This document shows positions 33,130-41,891 of a stretch of DNA of 64,000 nucleotides, piece after piece (positions within the stretch are counted from its first letter, which is position 1; every line of letters starts with the position of its first letter). The DNA is from Micromonospora coriariae (GTDB taxonomy: Bacteria; Actinomycetota; Actinomycetes; Mycobacteriales; Micromonosporaceae). Made by a program: the position numbers and the translations under genes. The DNA is taken from NCBI RefSeq assembly GCF_900091455.1, contig NZ_LT607412.1, positions 1,984,001-2,048,000 on the forward strand, in the 5' to 3' direction. The notes below the pieces were generated by a model. That model was not told the DNA's origin. It saw only the letters and a program-made list of their open reading frames with translations, and did no database searches.

Positions 33130-33993
33130 GTGAAGTCCGATGACCTCGGCCTCTTCGGTCCGGGTTCGGTCACGTGGAAGGTGCACGAGGAGCCGATCCT
33201 GATCGTCGCCGGCCTACGCTCGCTCTACCTCCAGGCGTTGCACCCACGGGCGATGGCCGGGGTCGCGCAGAACAGCGACTACCGCACCGATGCCTGGGGC
33301 CGCCTGGTCCGCACCGCCACCTACGTGGCGACCACCATCTACGGCACGACCGCCGAGGCGGAGGCGGCCGGGGCACGGCTGCGCCGGCTGCACGACCGGA
33401 TGCGGGCCACCGACCCGAACACCGGCGAGGAGTTCCGGATCGACGAGCCGGATCTGCTGCGCTGGGTGCACGTCGCCGAGGTCGAGTCGTTCCTCAGCAC
33501 GGCCCGGCGGGCCGGGCTGAGGCTCACCGACGACGAGGTGGACGGCTACTACACCGAGCAGCGCCGCTCCGCCGCCCTGGTCGGCCTCGACCCCGACAGC
33601 GTCCCGGGCACCGCCGAGGAGGTCGCTGAGTACTACCGCGCGGTGCGGCCGGAGCTGCGGATGACCCGGGAGGCCGCGGAGACCGCGCTCCTGCTCACCG
33701 CCCCGCCGCTGCCGTGGAAGCTCAGCCTGCCGGCCCGGCTGGGGCTCAGCCTCGGGCCACCACGCTGGGCGTACCTGGGGATCGCCGGCACCGCGCTCGC
33801 GCTGCTGCCGGCGTGGGCTCGCCGGATGTACGGCGGGCTCGGGCTGCCCACCACCGCCCTGTCGGCGGACCTGACCGTGCGCGCCCTGCGGCTGGCACTC
33901 GGCACTGTGCCCCGGCGCTACCGGGAGGGGCCGATCCTGCAGGCCGCCCGACAGCGGGCCGAACGCCTCACCGCCACCCCGCTGGCCGGCTGA
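33130..33993 (+). CDS. Oxygenase MpaB/Lcp-type (DUF2236) protein
   Basis: A 287-aa member of DUF2236, which includes the rubber oxygenase Lcp and MpaB; these bind b-type haem. The hallmark GPGSVTWKVHEEPILIV at the N-terminus, YLQALHPRAMAGVAQNSDY (haem-ligand His region), LLRWVHVAEVESFL and a C-terminal helical region with a hydrophobic segment are present. GTG 33130 is chosen as closest to the family start; the frame is open to 33091. It is downstream of the Fur gene by 61 nt and convergent with the nuclease gene. Confidence 0.88.
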   Translation: MKSDDLGLFGPGSVTWKVHEEPILIVAGLRSLYLQALHPRAMAGVAQNSDYRTDAWGRLVRTATYVATTIYGTTAEAEAAGARLRRLHDRMRATDPNTGEEFRIDEPDLLRWVHVAEVESFLSTARRAGLRLTDDEVDGYYTEQRRSAALVGLDPDSVPGTAEEVAEYYRAVRPELRMTREAAETALLLTAPPLPWKLSLPARLGLSLGPPRWAYLGIAGTALALLPAWARRMYGGLGLPTTALSADLTVRALRLALGTVPRRYREGPILQAARQRAERLTATPLAG

Positions 33994-34012
33994 CCGGGCA
34001 CCGCCGGAGGTT

Positions 34013-34933
34013 TCAGCCGTCGGTGGGCCGGTCCACCGCCGCCCACGGCTCCCTGCCCGGCGTCTGCGCCCCCGTTGGGCAGTGCCGCCGGTAGTCGCAC
34101 CAGCCGCAGCGCGGGCCGGGCGCCACGGGGAACGCCTCATCCGCGTCGCCGCCGTCGGCGACCGCCCGCTCGGCGGCCATGATGTCGCGGGCCGTCTCCT
34201 CGGCCCGGGCCAACTGCCGGGCCAGTGACTCGACGGTGTGGTCGTGGCCCGCCACCGTGCCGGTCGGCAGGTGGTGCAGCTCGACCCGGCGACACGGGCG
34301 GCGGAACACCCGCTCGGCCGCGTACGCGTAGAGCGCCAGCGCCTGCGAGCCCCGGGCGTCGTCGGCGTCCAGCCCGGTGCGGCCGGTCTTGTAGTCGACG
34401 ATCACCAGCTCCTGGCCCTCCGGCCCGGGCCGGGAGTCGATCCGGTCGGTGCGGCCGTTGAAGGCCAGCACTGCGGTCTTGACGGCCACCACCCGCTCCA
34501 CGCCGAGCGGGTCGGCATCCGGCTCCAGCGTCTCGACGTACGCCTCCAGCCAGCCCAACGCCCGCCGGTAGGCGGCCCGCTCCTGCTCGTCGTCGCGGTA
34601 GCCCTCGCGGACCCAGGTGCCCTTGAGCAGGGTGGCCAGCGCCTCGGGACGGCGCCGGTCGGCGGGCAGCGCATACCAGTTCTTCAGCGCGGTGTGGACG
34701 CTGGCGCCGAGCGAGTTGTGCGCCCACGGCGGGCCCTTCGGCGGGGTCGGCCGGTCGACGTAGGAGTAGCGGTAGCGGCGCGGGCAGTCCGCGTACGCAC
34801 CGAGCTTGCTCGGGGTGCAGACGAAGAGGCGCTCCGGCATGCCCTCGAAGCCGAGTTGCTCGGCGCCGCCGGCACGTTGCTGGGGGGCCCGGCCGCCGGC
34901 GGCCGGTCGTCCGGCTGAAGAGGATCGTCGCAC
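34013..34933 (-). CDS. RecB-like PD-(D/E)XK nuclease with Fe-S cysteines
   Basis: A 306-aa single-strand exonuclease-like protein of the RecB/Cas4 type. The active-site region reads GRTDRIDSRPG then LVIVDYKTGRTG. Four cysteines, one at ADCPRRYRYSY near the N-terminus and three in CGWCDYRRHC at the C-terminus, match a 4Fe-4S clamp as in AddB and Cas4. The start is uncertain: GTG 34933 is used because a QLGFEGMPERLFVCTPSKL-like block upstream of ATG 34838 is conserved in relatives. No cas genes are present. Probably DNA repair. Confidence 0.85.
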   Translation of the reverse strand: MRRSSSAGRPAAGGRAPQQRAGGAEQLGFEGMPERLFVCTPSKLGAYADCPRRYRYSYVDRPTPPKGPPWAHNSLGASVHTALKNWYALPADRRRPEALATLLKGTWVREGYRDDEQERAAYRRALGWLEAYVETLEPDADPLGVERVVAVKTAVLAFNGRTDRIDSRPGPEGQELVIVDYKTGRTGLDADDARGSQALALYAYAAERVFRRPCRRVELHHLPTGTVAGHDHTVESLARQLARAEETARDIMAAERAVADGGDADEAFPVAPGPRCGWCDYRRHCPTGAQTPGREPWAAVDRPTDG

Positions 34934-34978
34934 GCCTGCGATCCTGCCATCCGCCCCCGACAGCATGGGGGTGCCCGG

Positions 34979-35593
34979 TCAGGTCATGTTCACGTACTGC
35001 GTGACGAAGGCCGCCACCGCGTCCGCGATGAGCTGCACGGCGATCGCGGCCAGCAGCAGGCCGGCGATCCGGGTCAGCACCTCGATCCCGCCGGGGCGCA
35101 GGATCTTCACGATGCCGCCGGAGAAGCGCAGCACGATCCAGACCGCGACCATCACGGCGAGGATCGCCGCGGCGATGGCGGTGAAGTCGCCCAGCCCGTC
35201 GGCCTGCTGGACGAAGAGCATTGTGGCGACGATGGCGCCGGGGCCGGCCAGCAGCGGGGTGCCCAGGGGCACCAGCGCGATGTTCGAGGTGACCTGCTGG
35301 CTGGGGTCGTCGGCCTTGCCGGTCAGCAGTTCCAGGGCGACCAGCACCAGCAGCAGGCCGCCGGCGGCCTGCAGTGCGGGCAGGTCCACGTGCAGGTAGT
35401 CGAGCAGGGTCTGCCCGGCCACCGCGAAGATCACGATCACGCCGAGCGCCAGCGCCACCGCCTGCCAGGCCGCCCGGTTCCGGTCCCGGGCGGGCAGCGG
35501 GCCGGTCAGCGCGAGGAAGATCGGCATCATGCCCGGCGGGTCGGTGATCACCAGCAGGGTCACGAAAACCTCTCCGAACAGCTTCAGATCCAC
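34979..35593 (-). CDS. MarC family integral membrane protein
   Basis: A 204-aa protein with six membrane helices. Family motifs: LLVITDPPGMMPIFLALT at the start and LVPLGTPLLAGPGAIVATML in the middle. MarC proteins are of unknown function, formerly tied to multiple antibiotic resistance. GTG 35593. It lies 40 nt downstream of the PHP-domain gene in the same direction. Confidence 0.92.
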   Translation of the reverse strand: MDLKLFGEVFVTLLVITDPPGMMPIFLALTGPLPARDRNRAAWQAVALALGVIVIFAVAGQTLLDYLHVDLPALQAAGGLLLVLVALELLTGKADDPSQQVTSNIALVPLGTPLLAGPGAIVATMLFVQQADGLGDFTAIAAAILAVMVAVWIVLRFSGGIVKILRPGGIEVLTRIAGLLLAAIAVQLIADAVAAFVTQYVNMT

Positions 35594-35633
35594 GTGATCA
35601 ACCTAGCCGCGCCGTTGTGGACCGAAACCCGGA

Positions 35634-36509
35634 TCAGCCCGAAGCGACCTCGGTCACCCCCGCGGCGACGATCCGCTCGTACGCCTCCACACCGGTGCTG
35701 AACGCGCCGAGCTGGACGGTCTTGTGGGTGCCGTGGAAGTCCGAGGAGCCGGTGACCAGCAGACCAAGCTCGGCGGCGAGTGCCCGTACGTGCGCCTGCT
35801 CGGCCGGGCTGTGGTCCTCGTGGTCGGCCTCCAGCCCGGCCAGCCCCGCGGCGGCCAGCTCGGCGATCAGCTCGTCGGGCACCACCCGGCCGCGTCGGGT
35901 GGCGCGCGGATGGGCGAAGACCGGCACCCCACCGGCCGCCCGGACCAGCCGGATCGCCCGGAACACGTCGATGTCCTCCTTGGGCAGCCGGTACCGCTCG
36001 CCCAGCCAGTCCGGACCGAACGCCTCCCCGGTGCTCCCGACCAGGCCGGCCCGGATCAGCGCCTGCGCGATGTGCGGCCGGCCCACAGTGCCGCCTCCCG
36101 CGCCGGCCAGAATGTCCGGCCAGCTCACGTCGACGCCGTCGGCGCGCAGCAGCCCGACGATACGTTCGCCCCGCTCCTCGCGGGCGGCGCGCACCCGGGC
36201 CAGCTCGGCGACCAGCTCCGGGTGGTCCGGGTCGAACAGGTACGCCAGCAGGTGCAGCGGCACCGGCGGCTGCGTGCCGGACCAGCGACAGGACAGTTCC
36301 GCGCCCCGGATCAGGCGCAGCCCGGGCGGCAGCGCCCGCACGGCCGGCGCCCAGCCGGCGGTGGTGTCGTGGTCGGTGATCGCCAGCACGTCCAGCCCCG
36401 CCTCGGAGGCCGCGCGGACCAGCTCGCCCGGGCTCAGCGTGCCGTCGCTGGCCGTCGAGTGGGCGTGCAGGTCGATTCGCGGGGCGGAGCCGGTACGCGA
36501 GGTCACCAC
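35634..36509 (-). CDS. PHP-domain phosphoesterase (3',5'-nucleoside bisphosphate phosphatase/RNase AM type)
   Basis: A 291-aa metal-dependent phosphoesterase. The PHP motifs IDLHAHSTASDGTLSPGE, ITDHDTTAGW, GAELSC, FAHPRA and GSSDFHGT provide the metal ligands. Relatives such as YciV/Trph degrade pAp and short RNA or trim 5' ends of 5S rRNA. GTG 36509 (or 36506) is the only sensible start. It is upstream of marC in the same direction. Confidence 0.92.
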   Translation of the reverse strand: MVTSRTGSAPRIDLHAHSTASDGTLSPGELVRAASEAGLDVLAITDHDTTAGWAPAVRALPPGLRLIRGAELSCRWSGTQPPVPLHLLAYLFDPDHPELVAELARVRAAREERGERIVGLLRADGVDVSWPDILAGAGGGTVGRPHIAQALIRAGLVGSTGEAFGPDWLGERYRLPKEDIDVFRAIRLVRAAGGVPVFAHPRATRRGRVVPDELIAELAAAGLAGLEADHEDHSPAEQAHVRALAAELGLLVTGSSDFHGTHKTVQLGAFSTGVEAYERIVAAGVTEVASG

Positions 36510-36576
36510 CCGACGCTACCCAGCGCCCCCGACCCCGTTTGGTCGAGGCCTACCCGCTCACGTCCGGTGCAGGTGG

Positions 36577-37836
36577 TCAGGAGCCCGTCACCACGACCGG
36601 CCGGTCCCCCGGCTGCACGCCGGGCACCGGGACCACCTGGGCCTGCTTTCCGGCCCGCACCTGACCGACCTCGACCCGGACCAACTGGCCGGCGCCGTCG
36701 ACGTAGGTGGCGTCCGAGTCGGTCGTCCAGGCGATCGCGCCGGTCGCGGGCGGCCCGGCCGGCACGGCGGTCATGTCCGGTCCGAGCCGCTGGAGGTCGA
36801 CCAGCAGTGCGCGGGCGGCCTTGCCGACCTGCCCGTTCACCAGCAGCCACCGCCCGTCGGCGGAGATCCCGCCGGCTCCGTCCCGGCTCAGCTGCGGACC
36901 GCAGCCGGTGCTGACCCGCTTGAGGTCACGTTTCGGGTCCAGTACGGCCAGGCAGGTCCGGCCCGTGTCGCCCGCGGCGAACTGGCCGACCAGCCGTCCG
37001 TCGGGCAGCGCGCCGTAGACGCTCAGCGTGGTCCGATCGGTTCCCACGGTCAGCGGCCCGGTGCCGGGCCGCCACAGGGCGTGGCCCGCGCCGTCCGGGT
37101 CGAGGCGGACCAGCACGCTGTCGCCGACGAACCGGACCGGTTCCGCGTCGGCGGGCAGGGAGGTGCGCACCGGCCCGATGAGCTGGGTGCCGATCACCCC
37201 CGCCACCAGCAGGCCGCTGCCGTCGCGCCAGGCGACCTGGCGGCCGTCGGGTGCCACGATGATCGCGCCCGCCCCGGCCAGCAGCACCTGCACCAGCCCG
37301 TCGCGCTGCGCCACCCAGAGGGAACGGCCAGCGGTGGTCGGCGCGCCGACCACCAACCAACCGCCGCCGCCGGGCAGCAGGTGGGCGGCCTCGGCGGGCC
37401 CGACGTCGGGCAACTCCAGCCGCGCCCCCTGCGCGCTGATCAGCGCCCCGGTGACGAGCACGTCGACGGACGTCCCGGGCGAGGGCGCGGGGCCGGGGAT
37501 GGCCGAGGGAATCGGCCGGGCCGACTGGTTCGGGTCACCGATCACGACGATGGGTGTGCCCTGCCCACCGGAGCCGTCACCGAGCTGCGCCAGGCCGCTG
37601 CTGACCAGCACCGTGGCGACGACCCCGAGGGCGAGGCCGGCAGCGGTACGACGGCGCCGGATCCGGTTCGCCCGGCGGATGGCCTGGCCGGCCGGATCTG
37701 CGGTCAGTGGGCGCGGCGCGGCGACCTGGTGCGAGAGGGTCTCCCGCACCGCCCGATCCAGCTCGTCAGGTCGCACGTGGTAGGGACGCGGCGGGTGGCC
37801 CGTCAGGTTGCCTGACCGACCCGGGAATGCTCTCAC
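36577..37836 (-). CDS. Membrane-anchored partner of the ECF sigma factor (anti-sigma-like)
   Basis: A 419-aa type II membrane protein: about 60 cytoplasmic residues (HVRPDELDRAVRETLSHQ), one membrane helix near 67-85 (RTAAGLALGVVATVLVSSGLA), a Pro/Ser linker and a roughly 300-residue extracytoplasmic domain with repeated beta segments (WLVVGAPTTAGRSLWV, GRQVAWRDGSGLLV, GGISADGRWLLVNG), like a six-bladed propeller. It starts with GTG in a GTGA overlap with the sigma gene. No zinc-binding anti-sigma motif is visible, so the anti-sigma role is inferred from coupling. Confidence 0.8.
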   Translation of the reverse strand: MRAFPGRSGNLTGHPPRPYHVRPDELDRAVRETLSHQVAAPRPLTADPAGQAIRRANRIRRRRTAAGLALGVVATVLVSSGLAQLGDGSGGQGTPIVVIGDPNQSARPIPSAIPGPAPSPGTSVDVLVTGALISAQGARLELPDVGPAEAAHLLPGGGGWLVVGAPTTAGRSLWVAQRDGLVQVLLAGAGAIIVAPDGRQVAWRDGSGLLVAGVIGTQLIGPVRTSLPADAEPVRFVGDSVLVRLDPDGAGHALWRPGTGPLTVGTDRTTLSVYGALPDGRLVGQFAAGDTGRTCLAVLDPKRDLKRVSTGCGPQLSRDGAGGISADGRWLLVNGQVGKAARALLVDLQRLGPDMTAVPAGPPATGAIAWTTDSDATYVDGAGQLVRVEVGQVRAGKQAQVVPVPGVQPGDRPVVVTGS

Positions 37837-38576
37837 CGCTGCTCTCCGGTGCCCGTGCCGACAGGCACGGCCGCCGGGTCGACGGCCAGCTCGTCCGGCA
37901 GCTCGACCGGACGGGGGGCGACCGGGCGGGGCACGGCCGGACGGGACGACGGGTTGGTTCTCGCCCGGGGCCGGCTGGGCGCGGCACCGCCGGTGGCCGT
38001 GACCTGCCCGTTCAGGCTGTTCGCGCCACCGGCACGCGCGGTGCCCGCGCCGCTGGTGCTGAACTCGGCGGCCAACTCGGGCGCGGCCGCGCCCATCCGC
38101 TGGCGGAGCGTGGACAGCGCCCGGGAGGCCTGGCTCTTCACGGTGCCCGGGGAGATGTTCAACATCGCGGCGGTCTGCGCCTCGGACATGTCCTCGTAGT
38201 AGCGCAGCACCAGTACCGCTCGCTGCCGGTTGGGCAGCTCCCTGAGGTGCCGCCAGAGCAGGTCGCGGTCCAGCTGCTGTTCGATCTCGTCGACACCGGC
38301 GCGCTCGGGCAGCACCTCGGTGGGGCGCTCACCGTGCCAGCGCCGCCGCCACCAGCTCGTCGATGTGTTGACCATCACCCGCCGGGCGTACGGCTCGACC
38401 GCCTCGATCCCACCGAGCCGCTTCCACGCCAGATAGGTCTTGGTCAGCGCCGTCTGGAGCAGGTCCTCGGCCGTGGCCCAGTCGCCGGTGAGCAGATACG
38501 CGGTACGCAGCAGGGCGGCGGAGCGAGCCGCGACGAATTCGCGAAACTCCTCCTCCAACGGGTCCCTGCTCGCCAC
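37833..38576 (-). CDS. SigE-family ECF RNA polymerase sigma factor
   Basis: A 247-aa sigma factor. Region 2 includes LLRTAYLLTGDWATAEDLLQ and ALTKTYLAWKRL; region 4 includes PNRQRAVLVLRYYEDMSEAQ and AAMLNISPGTVKSQASRAL. A Pro/Arg-rich C-terminal extension of about 85 residues follows region 4, unusual in minimal ECF factors. GTG 38576 has GGAGG 6 nt upstream; the frame is open to 38591. The last codon overlaps the membrane partner gene. Likely responds to an envelope signal. Confidence 0.92.
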   Translation of the reverse strand: MASRDPLEEEFREFVAARSAALLRTAYLLTGDWATAEDLLQTALTKTYLAWKRLGGIEAVEPYARRVMVNTSTSWWRRRWHGERPTEVLPERAGVDEIEQQLDRDLLWRHLRELPNRQRAVLVLRYYEDMSEAQTAAMLNISPGTVKSQASRALSTLRQRMGAAAPELAAEFSTSGAGTARAGGANSLNGQVTATGGAAPSRPRARTNPSSRPAVPRPVAPRPVELPDELAVDPAAVPVGTGTGEQR

Positions 38577-38679
38577 CACGCACCTCCGCACCCCAGCCGT
38601 CCTGGCAGAGTGCCACGTCAGAGGCGCTCCGGTCCATGACGAAAGGTGCGCACTTGCTCCGATGTTCGGACGAAAACCT

Positions 38680-39555
38680 TCACGCCCCGTCGTCGGCCTT
38701 GGCCTCGTCGGCTTCCTTGCCCAGCCGGGCCTCGACCGCCTGCGGCTCGTACATCTCTTCGACCACTCGCAGGTAGAGCTCGTTCGGGTTGGGCAGGTTC
38801 TTGATCTCGCGCAGCGCCTGCTCCTGGCCGGCGGACTCCAGCACGAAGGTGCCGTAGTTGAGCGCCCGGCCGGAGGGGGTCTGCTCGTACTTCATGTCGG
38901 TGACCCGGACCAGCGGCATCATTGCCACCCGCCGGGTGATGATGCCGTTGACGACCATGACCCGCTTGTTGGTCAGGATGAACCGGTCATACCACCAGTC
39001 GGCGACCTTCCACGCCACCCAGCCCATGACCGCGAACCAGAGCAGCACGGCGATGGTGGTCAACGCGCCGACGTTCTGCCCGGCGAGGAAGCCGGAGAGG
39101 TAGCCGAGCACGAAGGTGGCCGCGATGCCGACCAGCAGCGGGGTGGTGAGGTGGATCCAGTGCCGCTTCCACTCACCCCGGTAGCGCTCGGTGGGGAAGA
39201 GGTAGCGGGCGACCAGCGAGCTGGGCTCGTCCTCCAGCGGCAGCACCCGCCGGGGAGTCGCGCCGGTCGCGTCGGCGCGCAGCCCGGCCAGCTCGTCCTC
39301 GGAGATCTGCGGCGGCTGGTAGCCAGCCTCCGGATCACGGATCCAGGCCCGGCCGGAACGACCCTCACCGGCGTAGCCCGGCCCGTCGCCGTAGCCGACG
39401 TCGTCCGATAGGGACGGACCGTCGGACAGGCCGGGGCCGGCACCGTAGCCCGGGCCATCGTCGGGCCCGATTCGTGGGATCGGCTCGGTGTCGCGCTCGC
39501 GGCGCTCCCGGTCGGGGTCGTCCGGGTCGAAGGGTGGACCGGAGGGGCTGCCCAT
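38680..39555 (-). CDS. bPH2 (DUF304) domain membrane protein
   Basis: A 291-aa protein. The first about 105 residues are Asp/Gly/Pro-rich and disordered. Two membrane helices (LVGIAATFVLGYLSGFLAG and AVLLWFAVMGWVAWKVADW) are followed by a bacterial PH-like domain (YDRFILTNKRVMVVNGIITR, VTDMKYEQTPSGRAL, NYGTFVLESAG). This order is typical of YdbS/DUF304 proteins in actinobacteria. ATG 39555 is 6 nt after the 52-aa gene, forming a two-gene operon. Confidence 0.9.
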   Translation of the reverse strand: MGSPSGPPFDPDDPDRERRERDTEPIPRIGPDDGPGYGAGPGLSDGPSLSDDVGYGDGPGYAGEGRSGRAWIRDPEAGYQPPQISEDELAGLRADATGATPRRVLPLEDEPSSLVARYLFPTERYRGEWKRHWIHLTTPLLVGIAATFVLGYLSGFLAGQNVGALTTIAVLLWFAVMGWVAWKVADWWYDRFILTNKRVMVVNGIITRRVAMMPLVRVTDMKYEQTPSGRALNYGTFVLESAGQEQALREIKNLPNPNELYLRVVEEMYEPQAVEARLGKEADEAKADDGA

Positions 39556-39561
39556 TGGCGG

Positions 39562-39720
39562 TTAGGCGACGAGGCTGGTGAAGAAGTCGCCGAACCCCTG
39601 GGCAATGTCGACGATCCCGCCGCCGAGCGACTTGAACACATCCGCCGCAGAGTTTGGCCGGTAGGCGACGAAGAAGATCAAGAATGCGATTCCGGCCCAG
39701 GTGAGGACCTTCTTGACCAT
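39562..39720 (-). CDS. Small membrane protein (52 aa)
   Basis: A 52-aa protein with an N-terminal membrane helix (VLTWAGIAFLIFFVAYRP) and an amphipathic C-terminus (SLGGGIVDIAQGFGDFFTSL). ATG 39720 has GAGAGGA about 10 nt upstream. The stop is 6 nt from the bPH2 gene start. The clear helix, SD and operon position make it a real gene. Similar short proteins sit before bPH2 genes in actinobacteria to my recollection. It may help the bPH2 protein at the membrane. Confidence 0.82.
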   Translation of the reverse strand: MVKKVLTWAGIAFLIFFVAYRPNSAADVFKSLGGGIVDIAQGFGDFFTSLVA

Positions 39721-39836
39721 GGCGGGCCATCCTCTCGCGCGGCGCCGGGTCCCATTACCGCAGCGGCACCCAGAGTATCAGTGTGGTGTCGTACAGTGAA
39801 TATCTGCGTCCGTTCTCCGTCAATCCGGGAGCCACG

Positions 39837-40526
39837 TCAAGCTCTCCCGGGTAGGTACGGGGACGGTGCGCCGTACACGAGCTCGGGCGGAGTCCACTCG
39901 GTCAGGTCGTGCAGCACGACATCTTCCGCGAGCAGGTGACCCGCACTCGCCGGCCAGGCTATCGCATGCAGCCACATTCCCCGAGCCTCGCCGGCGTACG
40001 CGCTTCGATCCTTCGGTGAATTCACCAGCCACAGTGGAGTCGGGTGCCCACCGACCCGGATCCTGGCCTGCCCGACGTGCTCGGGGTGACCCGGCCCAGG
40101 GTCGGTCAACGCGCCGGCCAATTCCGGTCCGGGGTCCGGGCCGGACAGCCCGGCCAGCCGGGTGCCCAGGCCGACGCCCGGCTCCTCGGCCACGAAGACC
40201 AGGTCGGCCGGGCCGCCACCGAGCGGCGCCGGGCCCGCGCAGGCCACCGCGGTCGCCCGCACTCCGGTGCGGTCGTCCCCGGCGTACGCCACGCCGGTGA
40301 GGGTCCAGCCGGGCGGCAGCGGCCACGGGCACCACAACGGCGTGCCGGGGGCATCCGCGGTCGCGGTGATCCGGTCCACCACGCTCGCCACGATCTCCGC
40401 TCCGATGTGCTCGGGCACGTGCAACGGTGGCACCGGGCCACAGTGCAGGCACCTCGACTCGGTGTGCATCAGATCCGGCGCCCGTACCGGGCCCCCGCAT
40501 CTCGGACAACTCACCGCGACACTCAC
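39837..40526 (-). CDS. DUF6758-like conserved protein with N-terminal zinc ribbon
   Basis: A 229-aa soluble protein starting VSVAVSCPRCGGPVRAPDLM and followed by SRCLHCGPV: two CxxC pairs that likely bind zinc. The rest has conserved PLWCPWPLPPGWTLTGVAYAG and a Gly/Pro-rich middle. It matches a widespread actinobacterial family of unknown function that I know as DUF6758. GTG 40526 is preferred because the zinc ribbon begins there; the frame is open to 40583. Confidence 0.8.
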   Translation of the reverse strand: MSVAVSCPRCGGPVRAPDLMHTESRCLHCGPVPPLHVPEHIGAEIVASVVDRITATADAPGTPLWCPWPLPPGWTLTGVAYAGDDRTGVRATAVACAGPAPLGGGPADLVFVAEEPGVGLGTRLAGLSGPDPGPELAGALTDPGPGHPEHVGQARIRVGGHPTPLWLVNSPKDRSAYAGEARGMWLHAIAWPASAGHLLAEDVVLHDLTEWTPPELVYGAPSPYLPGRA

Positions 40527-40595
40527 ATCCCCACCGTCACCCCGGACCGCCGGCCCGTCAAGCCGGAACGTCCGATTCGGCACCCAGGGAGGTGG

Positions 40596-41225
40596 TCAGT
40601 CCGGTGGCGACCCGGCGTGGGTGCGGATCCACGCGTGCATGGCGATGCCGCTGGCCACGCCCGCGTTGATCGACCTCGTGGAGCCGTACTGGGCGATGGA
40701 GTAGAGCTGGTCGCAGGCGGCGCGTGCCGGTTCGGAGAGACCCGGCCCCTCCTGGCCGAACAGCAGCACACACTCCCGGGGCAGTGCGCCGGTCTCCAGT
40801 GGGCGCGATCCGGGCAGGTTGTCGATGCCGAACACCGGCAACCCCTGCCCGGCCGCCCAGCCGACGAACTCCTCGATCGTCTCGTGGTGCCGGACGTGCT
40901 GGTACCGATCGGTCACCATCGCGCCGCGTCGATTCCACCGTCGCCGTCCGACGATGTGCACCTCGGCGGCGAGGAAGGCGTTGGCGTTGCGGACCACGGT
41001 GCCGATGTTGAAGTCGTGCTGCCAGTTCTCGATGGCGACGTGGAACCCGTGCCGGTGCCGGTCCAGGTCGGCGACGATGGCCTCGTGTCGCCAGTAGCGA
41101 TAGCGGTCGGCCACGTTGCGCCGGTCCCCCTCGGCCAGCAATCGCGGGTCGTAGCGCGGGTCGTCCGGCAGGTCCCCCGGCCAGGGGCCCACGCCCACCT
41201 CAAGCTGGTCGTCGGTCACGGTCAT
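40596..41225 (-). CDS. SpoU/TrmH family RNA 2'-O-methyltransferase
   Basis: A 209-aa SPOUT-fold methyltransferase. SPOUT motifs: HDFNIGTVVRNANAF (motif 1), VLLFGQEGPGLS (motif 2), and YGSTRSINAGVASGIAMHAW (motif 3, knot). It likely 2'-O-methylates a tRNA or rRNA ribose. ATG 41225 (MTVTDDQLEVGVGPWPGD). The N-terminal 60 residues are specific to actinobacterial members. The target nucleotide cannot be told. Confidence 0.93.
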   Translation of the reverse strand: MTVTDDQLEVGVGPWPGDLPDDPRYDPRLLAEGDRRNVADRYRYWRHEAIVADLDRHRHGFHVAIENWQHDFNIGTVVRNANAFLAAEVHIVGRRRWNRRGAMVTDRYQHVRHHETIEEFVGWAAGQGLPVFGIDNLPGSRPLETGALPRECVLLFGQEGPGLSEPARAACDQLYSIAQYGSTRSINAGVASGIAMHAWIRTHAGSPPD

Positions 41226-41272
41226 CAGAGAGTACGGACCCGTCCCGCGCTCGCCACCGACGGCCTGCCGGT

Positions 41273-41788
41273 TCACCCCAGCCCGAGCGCGCCACCGAGC
41301 CGGTCCAGGAACCGCCGGTCGGCCGGGCTCGCCGACTGGCCGGCCGAGGGCTCGCCGGGGGCGGGCACCGCCCGGCAGACCCGGGCCGCGACCGACTGCA
41401 CCCACTGGCGGTACGCGGCCGAGTCGGCGGGGTCGGCGCGCCGGTGCAGGACCCGCACCGCCGCACGGCAGGCGGCCAGCAGGTCCACCAGATCGGTGAG
41501 CCGTTCGGTCGGGGGCTGGGTGCCGTCGTGGCGGGCGTAGATCGCGGCGACCACCGCGCGGACCAGATCACTGTCGGACGCCCGGCCGGCGGCCACCGCG
41601 TCCAGGCCGGCCAGGCCCGCCATGACGCCCCGCGCGGGGCGGCCGGGGCCCGGGGCGGCGGTGGCCACGAGGACCTGGCCGGGCAGGCTCGTGAGCAGGT
41701 CCCACTCGGCGGCGGAGTAGACGGCGGTGGTCAAGGGTGCGGCTCGGCGACCGGCAGAGGGCGGCTCTCCGGCGACGGAGTGGCTCAT
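41273..41788 (-). CDS. Hypothetical helical protein (171 aa)
   Basis: A 171-aa soluble protein rich in Ala/Leu helices (YSAAEWDLLTSLPGQVLVAT, LTDLVDLLAACRAAVRVLHR, AAYRQWVQSVAARVCRAVP). No domain is recognised. ATG 41788 has GGAGG 5 nt upstream. It is downstream of maoC beyond a terminator hairpin. The WxLLxxLPxxVLVA opening recalls TerB-like or dinuclear-metal helical proteins, but this is a guess. Confidence 0.7.
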   Translation of the reverse strand: MSHSVAGEPPSAGRRAAPLTTAVYSAAEWDLLTSLPGQVLVATAAPGPGRPARGVMAGLAGLDAVAAGRASDSDLVRAVVAAIYARHDGTQPPTERLTDLVDLLAACRAAVRVLHRRADPADSAAYRQWVQSVAARVCRAVPAPGEPSAGQSASPADRRFLDRLGGALGLG

Positions 41789-41828
41789 CGGAACCTCCGG
41801 CGCCAGCATATGCCCCGAAACGGGAATA

Positions 41829-41867
41829 GGGCCCCTTCCCCATCAGAACCTGATGTGGAAGGAGCCC
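41829..41867 (-). terminator. Terminator hairpin after maoC
   Basis: On the minus strand an 11-bp arm pair (one G-U) and an inner 6-bp CATCAG/CTGATG pair close a GTT loop. It lies 25 nt after the maoC stop and resembles the AAGGGACCCTT element at 47854. Confidence 0.7.
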
Positions 41868-41891
41868 GGCGGCGGCCGACCCGCCGCGGTC

